DNA from: Triatoma infestans
Taxonomy: Eukaryota; Arthropoda; Insecta; Hemiptera; Reduviidae
Direction: 5' to 3'
Assembly (NCBI GenBank): GCA_011037195.1
Contig: JAAEAF010002366.1
Location: forward strand, 80,249 to 144,248
Length of the DNA: 64,000 nucleotides
Both the position numbers and the translations under genes were made by a program. Positions 21,441-31,453 of the stretch are shown piece after piece. The notes beneath the pieces were generated by a model. The model made no database searches, was not told where the DNA came from, and saw only the letters and a program-made list of their open reading frames with translations. Every line of letters begins with the position of its first letter. Within the stretch, counting starts at the first letter, position 1.

Positions 21441-22235
21441 TGAAAGTAATCTGCTGGCATTTGTTTTCGTTCACGCTTATTTTCTATTTTTTTTTTTTTG
21501 CACCACAAGGACATTTTTTTTTTGCAGCTCAAGGAAGTTTGTGCAGTATTGGGTTTGCAGATATCATCTGCATTGGTTGTGATCAGGGTTTCTGGTTAGG
21601 TGGAAATATTAACAATGAATACTGCGTATAACTGGGCCAAGGATGCTACCTTGTGTTAGGCCGGCGTGGATGGGTTTGATGTCAGAGAAATCAACGCCGT
21701 AAGCAACTCTGAAGTAGCGATCCTTCAGGTAGGGCGACTGAAGGATTTGGCAATGTGGAAAAATAAAATAAATTTTCTCCTTAAAAAGCTTTCAGATAAA
21801 AAGTGAGTTTAAAGATTGTTACTAAATAGAAAAAAAAATGTTGGGTCCGATTTTTAGAAAATTACGAAAAACTGAAAGAAAAATTAGTAAAATATTATTT
21901 TCGGCTTACAGATTTCTAATTAACAACCTGTTATGTGTCCTGGGAAAGAAAAATTGATTACAGTTAATTGTTACTAATTAACCTATATTTAAAAATGACC
22001 CCTCACCGCCGGGCTGGATAGGAATTTATTTATTCATTGCAATTATCGAGAAAATTACCCGTTCTGCTTTCCGTTTGTTAAAACAATTGTACGAGTATTA
22101 AATATTCAGTATTAAATACCCGTAGTATTAAATATTCAGTTAAATGACATCATTTGTAATTTATTTAAATGTTGTAATTTAACGCTCAATATTATATAGG
22201 TGGGGGAACTTCATCATAATAAAATGTATACTACA
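21441..22235. other. Intergenic DNA with faint repeat traces
   Basis: About 21640-21760 is GC-richer and unique within the window. 21830-21900 shows 'GAAAATTACGAAAAACTGAAAG', reminiscent of the HP repeat. No gene. Confidence 0.35.
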
Positions 22236-22239
22236 CCAA

Positions 22240-22750
22240 GTGGGATTTCTGGACATCTTATGTAGCCGAAAAAGAGTCAATTTTAAGGAAAAAGAGTTTT
22301 TTTTAACAAAAGTGTTACGTCTCTTACTTATCCGTAGCTAGTATACCAATTTCTAAGAAACATGAAAGTGACTTTATCGAGGAAATTGTGATAAAATGAA
22401 AAAAAAATATGGTGTGAAACACTCACACGACTTTCTCTTACCTCTTTTAATACAATTCTATATAAATTGAAAATTATCTTCAAACTTCATGTTTTACACA
22501 TTTGTTCTAACATAAATACGGCGTAGTAGTGGGGACAAGGCAAAACCCTGGTACATTGTAGAAATGATTGCATTATAGTCCAGAAGAGAGCGCCAATACC
22601 ATTGAACTGGGCTCATGTAACATTTGAAATTTAACGTCACAAATACCGCTGAACTCCCTAAAGTCAATTTTTTCGGAAAAAGATTAAAAATGAAAGTGAT
22701 TGGTTTATATTTGTACAAAATTAGCATATCACTTTTAAAAGGATTAGTTA
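22240..22750 (-). repeat. HP repeat copy (minus orientation)
   Basis: Has the terminal palindrome 'GTGTGAAACACTCACACGAC' (about 22412-22431), then the 'TAATACAATTCTATATAAATTG' and 'AACTCCCTAAAGTCAATTTTTT' blocks. The two open frames at 22494-22830 are artefacts. Confidence 0.6.
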
Positions 22751-23430
22751 TACTAGTTTGTTCGAGAAAATACCAAAAAAAAAAACTCCAAAATATAATC
22801 CTGAAAAACTCGGATATTCCATTTAACTAAAATATATAACTTTTTATATTTCATTTAACATATTTATACTTATTTTTCTAAACGATCCTCTTAGGACTTT
22901 TTATGTTTGTCGACTAGATAGAAACTTTCACCCTCACTAAATCGTAGATATCGATCCCATCGGATATCTATGGCTAAACGGGAAATCATACTCGTTGAAT
23001 ATATTGAATACATATGGGTAGGTAAATATTTAAAGGGGGAGCCGACAATTCGAAAAATTTGGGAAAATTATTTACTTATGTAATAATAGCGTTTTAACAG
23101 AAAAAAAAATGTTACTATTCAAAATCTAAATTTTATGCGATTGTGTCAAATTTTCTCGAAATTAAATTTTCCCCGGTATTACAAGTTCATAAGTCCCTTA
23201 AGTATGAAGAGAAAGTTTTATCCGCGCAAAAATACTCGTTGTAAGTGACTAAACTAACGATGAAACTTGTGAAATTATTGTAGAATTTGTAGAGTACAGA
23301 GTTATACTAAACCATCATTACTTATATGTCTTGCGTTTTATCTGTCTAGTTTTCGCAGTTTAAACAAAATCAGGTGGTATCATACCACTCATTGAACATG
23401 TAGTAGTGATAGAGCATACAAATTTTCCGA
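22751..23430. other. AT-rich DNA, nothing recognised
   Basis: No gene or terminal repeat. Parts near 23100-23220 faintly resemble HP repeat wording ('ATTTTCTCGAAATTAAATTTTC'). Confidence 0.35.
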
Positions 23431-23444
23431 TTCTAAGATAGCCC

Positions 23445-23477
23445 CTGAAGAAGACAAACAATGTTTGTCGAAACGTC
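23445..23477 (+). ncRNA. Hammerhead-like motif with a 7-bp helix II
   Basis: CTGAAGA 23445-23451, extra A 23452, GACAAAC 23453-23459, AAT loop, GTTTGTC 23463-23469 (perfect 7-bp stem), GAAA 23470-23473, CG, T, C to 23477. Same layout and same one-base insertion as the motifs near 21.1, 30.9 and 46.5 kb, but a different sequence family (CG instead of CCGG). Confidence 0.35.
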
Positions 23478-23629
23478 GGGATATTAATAAAAAAACACTT
23501 AAAATTTTTTTGGTGTTTTCTTATGATACTCCCTGGCCGATCAGCCAACTAAGAGATACATCTGATCATTTCTAACGGCCAACAATTGCTACAATTTGTT
23601 AAACAAAATAATACAATGTGCATGGGTCT

Positions 23630-23790
23630 GCAATGCTGGAGAACATCTGGAATTTTACCCGCCGCAGCCTTGTTATTCCTAATCGGACTCGGATTTTCAT
23701 CCATGATCAGAGCAAATTTATTTTAGTTCGTATAGAGTTTACATCCACATATTGTTTCTGTTACACACCACACTTGTTGGCTTAACTTTT
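23630..23790 (-). mobile_element. Single arm of a foldback element
   Basis: 'GGACTCGGATTTTCATCCAT' and 'GATCAGAGCAAATTTA' match the left arm of the foldback at 21.04-21.44 kb, with substitutions in the hammerhead-like core (GAAAC has become GAGTC on the minus strand). The opposite arm is missing. Confidence 0.55.
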
Positions 23791-24105
23791 CATAATTTTT
23801 TCTAAAATGACTCCATCGATTTTCTTTTAATTTCGTATTTCACAACAGACATGTAGAACTAAGATTTTTAATTCAAACTATTTTTCCGGAAAAATTCATT
23901 TAAGAGGGATTTTGGGTGACAGGTTGGCTAAAATTTTCTTCTAAAGTGGCATTTTGGTTTATATACTAATTGCAAATATGCGATCGTATGTGATGCAAAA
24001 AATCCAAGTTTGAAGAAAATCCGTTCACCGGAAGTGAACAAGTTTATGCTATTCTTTGCTGAGTTTCTGATGAGTGGGTATGTAAATCTAATTTGAAAGG
24101 GGGGT
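23791..24105 (+). repeat. HP repeat fragment (plus orientation)
   Basis: Blocks 'TTTCCGGAAAAATTCATTTAAG', 'TCTAAAGTGGCATTTTGGTTTA' and 'AATCCGTTCACCGGAAGTG' are shared with other copies. No terminal hairpin. Confidence 0.5.
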
Positions 24106-24111
24106 TTGTAG

Positions 24112-24565
24112 ATTGCTGTAGGGGATTATTGCACTGCGACCTAAAAGATCTATTGTGCCTCCCGGAGCCTTCTCCAATGCACAGCCGGCCTCCAAGCAGG
24201 TTCTCTAGCTACAGATAACAATGCTCATCACCGGACAACGTGAATTGTACAGGCTCTTAGGAAGAAAAAATCTAAGGGTAGCATACTGGATTCGAACCCG
24301 GGATCTCCTCGTTGCTAGTCTAGCGCGCTACCACTGAGCTAATCCCTTCCTTCTCCCTTGGCTTTCGCCAATTAACTAGGGACGGAGACCCTCGTTTGTG
24401 TTATGATGTCCAATGTGTTTGTCCTTGCCTGTAAAGTGTAGAGTGTATGTGGTTTAAGTGTATTGTGTACTGTTCTGATGAAGTGCATGGAGTACTGAGC
24501 TGTAGTAACGCGTAGGGTCCCTGCTTCCCAAGTAACTGCATGCAACAGATACCCCTTGCGGGCAA
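24112..24565 (-). mobile_element. Long form of SINE family 1 (copy b)
   Basis: Minus strand: a 5' head starting 'GCCCGCAAGGGGTATCTG' (24565 downward), about 200 bases of non-tRNA sequence, then the tRNA-like part with A box TAGCTCAGTGG and B box GGTTCGAATCC (about 24340-24292), then the SINE body, then a tail 'GGCACAATAGATC..TTAGGTCGCAGTG'. The tail differs from copies a, c and e and resembles the 3' end of LINE family B at 36.24-36.29 kb. The 50.6-kb copy has the same long form. Confidence 0.65.
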
Positions 24566-25010
24566 AAGGAGGCTTTATATCTGCTCGGATAGTCAGGCTG
24601 CATTGAAGACACAGAGTTCTTGTATCTTCACCTCTAAATCAGTATTGGGATGCTCCCCAACACTAGAACAGCTATACTTTTCCAAGGATCTGATGTTCTG
24701 GTCTGGATCATATGGAAATCATGAGCTACCCTCTTCCAAGGTCCTATTGTTCTGGTCATATTGGAATCATTGGAATTGTGGTTAGCCAAATTAGACACCT
24801 CTATCCATCTCATTGGTCCCGAGCCTGCTGTTGGGGTGTTACTTAGGCACATGTTTGTTAAGTTGAAAGGGTGCCAAGTAGGGACGGCTTTACAGCATTC
24901 ATCCATAGCTCAATGGATTGTCGGCTTTTCTTTCAAGTTGCTTGTCTTTCACGGACTTCTCTCAGGCATTGATCAGATTCTCTAAAGTTGTTCTCTAAAT
25001 TGTTATCTTA
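24566..25010 (+). mobile_element. LINE B2 fragment: RNase H region
   Basis: The frame at 24570 reads LYICSDSQAALKTQSSCIFT (RNase H motif with the SDSQAA aspartate), then degenerate W-SGSYGNHE (the VPGHMG step), then in another frame AKLDTSIHLIGPEPAVGVLLRH. These match the better-kept copy at 42.57-43.53 kb (ICSDSQAALKALNS, AKLGASLPFIGPEPAVGV). Frameshifted and truncated at both ends. Confidence 0.75.
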
Positions 25011-25019
25011 ATGGTCTCC

Positions 25020-25300
25020 AAATTTTACGACTAATTTGGAAATTCCAAGACGTGTTGGAATACAAAACATTTTAGATTCCGTTGAAATATGGAAATTAAA
25101 GTGGCACGGCACATGTGATGTGGATGAATGATGGTTAATTTCATTTGTTGTGAAAGAAGAAGGAAAAGAAAGCCTACGGAAAGTTGGATAGAGGATTTCA
25201 CTGAAGGAATGGGTGAACAAGGAATCTTGCATTTTGAGCATTGTACTCGTAAATATGATTCCAGGGAAATTGTCTTTAACCCATCCCCCAAAACTGACGG
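25020..25300 (+). mobile_element. RTE-type LINE C-terminal fragment
   Basis: Frames give IPRRVGIQNILDSVEIWKLKW, a decayed 'WHGHV' step, then RRRKRKPTESWIEDFTEGMG, the tail signature of insect endonuclease-RTs. One frameshift near 25120. Confidence 0.6.
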
Positions 25301-26095
25301 AACTGTATTTCCTAATCATCTTATCTCTAGGATAGTTTTAGAAGGGGAGCCAACTGAATCCCTATTTCCTGTTGGAAATGCACAAGTTTTCTTTACTCCT
25401 AGCTTTTCTGAGGAGTAAGATCTTTTGAGAGATGTAAGATTGAGAATAATTTCCATCCTTCAGTGGGACGGGTCTTGAAGGGCGGAGCCTTACTTGTTTC
25501 GTACATTGGATTATCTGTTAGAATATTAACTGTTCTGTAAATTATTAATAAGTGAAAAAATAAACAGACAGAATATACCATAACTTTTGCTGTACTATTC
25601 AGAATATTAATTATAATGTTAACATGATTCAGAGATGTGGCAGCCAACAAAAGCACTTATTTATGTGGCATTTATCTACTGAAACTTTTCTGAGGTTAAT
25701 GTCAGAATTGTCTAGTCCGAACTTTTGTCAGTAAAGTATTCAGTTTAGTTTGTAAATAAATCATAAACTTATGTAAAAAAGATAGAATAGTAAAACATAA
25801 TTATCATTATTTTCTCATATTATACACAAGTTCTCCATTCCAAAGTTCAAAAGTTCATGGTTAGTTTTAAGTTCAATTATTATCAAAAAGGAAGAAGACT
25901 TGACAAAATCGATTAAAATCTATTCACCATGAATGGAATAGAAAAAAACATGCCTCAAATAATATGTTATAAAATAAATAGCACGTCAATTTATGTTTCA
26001 GTGTCATCAAATAAACATTGGCTTAGAAGTGAATACAAATATTAAAACAGTATACAATAAACAAATCGATTATATAAATCAGTCACAGTTAAAAT
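25301..26095. other. AT-rich intergenic DNA, nothing recognised
   Basis: No gene, no inverted or direct repeat noticed. Confidence 0.4.
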
Positions 26096-26099
26096 AGGG

Positions 26100-26600
26100 G
26101 TTATGTTCTATTTATGTTCAAAATATTCATCTCTGACATATAAACATTTCAATCGATTAGAAATTTTTGTTTTCAACTATTTTGAAATTCTTTTTAGCTT
26201 TCCTTATTGCGATCGCATAAAATTTTTGAAACAGTTATACCCTGTCTCCAGAACTCTAGAAAATCAATTTCCCAGGGGAAAATGTTTCAAATAAAAGTGA
26301 TAGCTATTTATGTAAGTTTACGAAATAATTTATGTGATAGTTGACGAAGTTTAATGAAAATCGTTGAAGCCGTTTTCGACAAAACCGCAAAAAAAAAAAC
26401 AAGTTTGAGTTTCCTACGATTTTTCGTTTTTGAGATATTTTGTTCAAACACATACACACATTTACAGAAAAAACATCATTCGCTAAAAACAATATTTTCG
26501 TATCCTGGGGGAGCCTACAAAACATGAATGCATTTCCGGTGAAAACTGAATTTCGAAAATTTGACATGATTGATTGCAGTACTTCCTCTCACTAAGGAAT
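26100..26600 (-). repeat. HP repeat copy (minus orientation)
   Basis: Contains 'CCCAGGGGAAAATGTTTC', 'CGTTGAAGCCGTTTTCG', a CA-rich tract at about 26448-26465, and the hairpin end 'ACTTCCTCTCACTAAGG' at about 26579. Adjacent to a plus-orientation copy, giving a head-to-head pair. Confidence 0.65.
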
Positions 26601-26604
26601 CAGA

Positions 26605-27605
26605 AAAAGTAAAGACCACAAAAAACTCAAAATTGATATGCTGTTTAAGTACGACATCTATATGGGACACAAAGTTTTCGGACAAAATTCACCAGTCAAA
26701 TGGGTGATTTTGCTGAGTGGTTTTGCTCACTATTTTTCGCGATTTTCTTGAAAACAGTTCCAACAATTTTCTTTAAACATTCTGTACCTCATACACCTAC
26801 CTCATACACTACCTCATACATTAAGGCCTATTACTACAGAATGCCAATTGAATACAATGTACAGTCCTACCAACTATACAATATTATTATTGTTATTATT
26901 TTTAACTTTTTTTGTTATTTATACTACGAAATGTAAATATGTTGAAATCTTGAAATTAAATAATAAGAGAGTAGGTTGGAGAAGTGCATCTCACTAAATC
27001 CACTACGCTACTCCCACTGTATTCATTCTAGGAAAATTTCCTTTTAGACGTCTTCCTGGGTATAATGTTTCAGCAAAGTTATATAATATTGAAGGTACAT
27101 TAAATGCATTGCTAGAGTTTCATGTTTGAAGAATATCAGTTAACCGGAAGTGATTGCAAACTTCTAATGGGTTTGTAATTTAAATTAACTGGAGAGCGCT
27201 GTTGGCATGTAAGAGAATTAAAAGTTATGTTATGGCATTTTTTGGAGCAGTGACTTCTCAAATTGTTATTAATTTTGTATTTTTTAATAGATTGGAGAAA
27301 CTATTATTGTAAGATTTTTGAATTTAAATTCACCGGAAATAAAATGGAAAGTCTCTTAGCGCGATATTTTTGAGTGTTTGTTGTGTGTGTGTGTGTGTGT
27401 TTTAGGCCAGTCTTATTAAAAAAATGGAAAATCGTAGAAAGTTCAAACGTAAGAGTTCGTTTAGATGCTAACCTGGGGAACAGACACTTTATTTATCATT
27501 TCTAGTATTTTGTTTTCAGTACTTATACAATATTAGTAATTAAATGTGTTGTCAAAATCCCGAAATTTAGGAAAATCAGTGATCAAAAGTGCTTTTTTAC
27601 TGAGT
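26605..27605 (+). repeat. HP repeat copies (plus orientation), partly rearranged
   Basis: 26640-26790 has 'AATTGATATGCTGTTTAAGTA' and 'CGCGATTTTCTTGAAAAC'; 27115-27150 has 'AAGAATATCAGTTAACCGG'; 27330-27600 restarts with 'AAATTCACCGGAAATAAAATG', a (GT)n tract at 27385-27400 and 'ATGGAAAATCGTAGAAAGTTC'. Deletions separate the parts. Confidence 0.5.
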
Positions 27606-27609
27606 TTTC

Positions 27610-30490
27610 CATATAATATATATATTTATAATAGGGGGCTTCGTCTCCCTAGTCACCAGGGAAGCTTTCGCTGCGCGGCAATGTGTGTGAAAACACTTTC
27701 CTCAAGTGATCAATATTAATTTTTCTTCTCGTAATCATTTAAATAATTTATAAGATAAATAATTTAGACATGTTTACAAACTGTTACTCTTATCAATAGC
27801 AGGAAACATCCTCCACCCAGGGGTTTCAAAAGAAAGTCACCACTTTCAAGATAATATATAAAAAAGGCGAAATATTTATGCGTTCTGATGAGAGACCAGA
27901 GTTTATAAGCTTAAGAAAAAGAATTTTATGAAAATAAAATTAATCAAATCGCCAACACACATAATTTTAAATAATTTTGGTCTGAAGTTCGTGAAACATA
28001 TTCTAGAATAGCGGACAAGCCTCAGGTTCCCTTGTCACTCTGGTTTGAGTATCTTAGTAACTTTTATAAACCTTCCCTATTTTTGACTGATTTTCAAAAT
28101 GTAACTTTTAACGCCGGACTGGAAAACCCAATTACATTAGCAGAGTTTCAATTAGTATTATCAAAATGTAAAAAAAACAAAACTCCAGGAAGGGACTCTA
28201 TACCGTATGAATACTTCTGTAATTTACCACCCTCTTGGGATCATTATATTGTCAATATGTTTAACCAAATTTTGTCAAATAAAATACACCTCCAGATTGG
28301 TCTTTCATTAATCTGAAAATGCTGCATAAAAGAAGGGATTACTTAGACCCCGCTAATTATCGAGGCATAGCTCTCTTGAATACCCTCTAAGTTTTTTACA
28401 TCAATTTTACTAAATAGACTAGCTAAGTGGGCTGATGACAAACTAATAATCCCTGAAGAACGAAATGGGTTTAGGAGCAACAGTGGTTATCAGGACAATA
28501 TATTTACACTTTCTGCCATAATAAACATAAAATTAATGCACAATGTTCCACTATTTGGTATTTTTATAGATTTCAATCGGGCCTTCGATGCCATAAACCA
28601 CTCGCTGTTATACTCAAAATTGCTGAGACTGGGTGTGGGTTCCAAATACTAATATAATCAAAAATTTGTACGATAAAGATAAACTTAGGATCACCACGAA
28701 TAGTGGTAATACTGACGATGTAAAGATAACTTCTGGAGTACTCCAAAGGGAGCCATTGTCACCCTTCCTTTTCAATTTATATTTATCCGATATTGGTGAA
28801 TTTTTTAAAGCTAAATTTTGTTAAGCTTCCACAGTAAGACTTGATGATGAAAATAGTATCTTGTTACTCTGCTATTCTGGTCATTTTTGCAAATTCTATA
28901 ATAGATGTTAAAGAAAAGCTCGCTCTGCTTGAAGAATACTGCTCTATTAATCTAATTTCCGCTAACTCTACTACATCTAAAGGTATGTATTTTCTAAGAA
29001 TTTACGCCCAAGGAAATATATCTCTCTTAAACTGAATAATGAAACCATAGAAATGGTAAGTAACATTAAATATTTAGGTGTACCTTTCACTTCAAATGGT
29101 AAGAATTTTTAGGCCTCAAAATTTTTTATATCCAAGGGAAAATTGGCGTCGGAACGGTAAGAAACATTCTTAGTAAACTTCGAGCTAATTGCCATAAGCC
29201 CAGATTAAAATTACTGAATTTATTGGTAAAGTCTACACTTTTATTTTCCTCTGAAATGTGGGCATACAGGTACGCTATTGATTTGAAATCCGTTTAGTTA
29301 CAGTTTCTAAAATTTGTATATAATCTACCCAAAAATTGCCCCAACTCGTTTGTACGCGTAGAGTGTGGAATATGTCCTTTAAAAGTAAATATAATTAAGG
29401 CCATGCTCAAGTTATTGCTAAAAATTTTAGAAATGCCTGCACACAGACTACCATTTATTGCGTTCAACATACTTCTTAAAATTGATAACAACTCCAAGAA
29501 TAGTAACGTTATTTATAATTGGATTTCTCAACTAAAATATGAACTTCTCGCTATAGGAGCTTTCGATATGTTATTATTTAGAGACCCATCATATTTGAGA
29601 AAGGATTTTAAAAATATAATCGCCAAATTAACTAACAATTATCTAAGCAGGGATATAGAATCAGTTTTGAATCTAAATATAATTGTGTATATAGAAATTT
29701 GGGCAGTTTGGATATGGGTGAAGACTATTTAAATTTTAATTGCAGTATTAAAAAAATCAGAATAATGGTCCAATTACGAGTACGTCTGGCCAACTTATCC
29801 AAATCCTGTTTATACTATAACAATAATAGATACGTATTTGACGTTAATAATATTTGCTCTGTATGTAAGTCAATGAAGCCTGATTCCTTGTTATATTTTA
29901 TGTTTGAATGTCTTACTATCTTGAGCCAATTAGAATTATTAACTTGTCTATTAATGGAGTGATCATTTATGAACACTATGAATACTTATTGTCGCTTCTA
30001 TCTCCCCAAAGTATTGATTTAATTTATAATTTCATAATATAGACTGTAGATGTAGAAGTTTTGTTCTTAATGAGTGGTAATTAGTTTATTGGTTTGTAGT
30101 TTTGTATTTACACCTATTGTGATTATATTTTGGAGTTATCTTTTCTTTCTATGTGAATATAAATAATTTTTACCTTTTGTAATAATATATAATATAATGT
30201 ATATGAAATTAATAAGTAATATATATATATGTGTATATATATATGTGTGTGTGCGTGTGTGTGTATAAAAGGAAAAATTCATCCATAAACTGAAAGTTGC
30301 CAACTGTTTAAGTTAAAGTAGGGTAACGAGATATCATTTGTTTATATTGATAAAGTAAGATGCTATTTTGTTTTTGCTTTTATTTTACTTAAATCTTATT
30401 ATTTATCTCATTTTAATGTATTAGGTCATCTCTTTGTTTAAAATCTTTTGTACTATAAAACAGTAATAATAAAATAAAATATAAAAAAAA
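27610..30490 (+). mobile_element. Decayed family A LINE, copy 2
   Basis: Plus-strand RT fragments in order: 28032-28316 (AEFQLVLSKCKKNKTPGRDS, IPYEYFCNLPPSWDHYI), a frameshifted ANYRGIALLNT, then NGFRSNSGYQDN, FGIFIDFNRAFDAINHSLL (RT motif A), 28633-28824 (SGVLQREPLSPFLFNLYLSD, motif B), a decayed YADD region, and C-terminal frames 29403-29962 ending in CSVCKSMKPDSLLYFMFECL (CCHC-like finger). Many shifts and stops. A 5' remnant (27620-27720) and an A/T-rich tail near 30460-30490 are likely. APE endonuclease not visible. Confidence 0.75.
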
Positions 30491-30599
30491 ATTAACAGAA
30501 CTACACCTTCCTTCTGATTTATAAGTAAACAGAAAATCAAGTTTCAGAGCTTCATGCGTTTTATTTTATGCTGTTCAACTCAAACACATAGACTCACAA

Positions 30600-30990
30600 G
30601 TACATATTTTATCTTCTGGGATTTTGTCCGTCGTAGCATGCATATTCCTGATATTTCTGACCGTTTTCGGATTATCTTCTTCGTCAGAGTAAGGCTATCA
30701 AATTCATGTTGAGAGTTGTCTTCAATTTAATGTTTCTGTGACGCATTACACTTGTGGATTCTTATAATTTACGGCAATATTTAATTCTTATTAAAATTAT
30801 ACAAATGTTGGAATTAATATAAACTAAATTGGCACTTGAAGGGAGGGATGTCTAATTGTTATCCCTACTCAGAAGTGTAATCGCTTTACTCTGATGATGG
30901 ATAAAAATTCGAAACCGGTCAGGGATATCATAAATATGAATACTACGACGGATAAAATCCCAGATATTATCCAAAATTGGACACCCATCC
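30600..30990. mobile_element. Foldback element with hammerhead-like cores
   Basis: The left arm has 'GGGATTTTGTCCGTCGTAGC' and 'TTTCTGACCGTTTTCGGATT'; the right arm ends with 'CGAAACCGGTCAGGGATATC', 'TACGACGGATAAAATCCC'. Same family as the foldback at 21.04 kb but more diverged, with a longer loop (about 30720-30880). Confidence 0.7.
30891..30920 (+). ncRNA. Hammerhead-like motif, diverged
   Basis: CTGATGA at 30891-30897, then T, GGAT, an A-rich loop, ATTC, GAAA, CCGG, TC. Helix II keeps only weak pairing in this copy. Confidence 0.3.
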
Positions 30991-31453
30991 CCACATCTTC
31001 AACTTATATTTGTATACATTATTTATTTATTTGCTATACAGCTACATTACTTTAAGCAAAGGAGATGGCAAAACAGTTTAGTATACAAATGATTCTTAGA
31101 AAAAGTAATAATAATAAAAAAGATTCATAAAAAATAAGTTATGAACAGAACTTAAAAGTAATTCTTATAGATGATAAGAAAGTTACAAAAGTATTTTTAA
31201 CTTAGCAAAAGTAATTTTTAATAATTCACTAGAAATTAATAAGTTTACAAAAAAAGAAACAATATTTGTGCAAGGGAATAATAATATAGTTGCTTACAAA
31301 CAGACAACCATAGTTTTAGAAACATAATAATCTTAATCCGTTTTGAATAATTTATAAAAAATAATTTAATTCCTTCTTTTTTCATAAAAAAAATAAATAA
31401 ACTTTCTGGCTAAATAATAAAAATAAACTGCAAATACAAATAAAGTTGAACTA

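Noticed and set aside
21019..21631. Open frames of 61-151 residues on both strands
   Set aside because: They arise from the mirrored arms of a foldback element; the two strands encode look-alike peptides because the arms are inverted copies.
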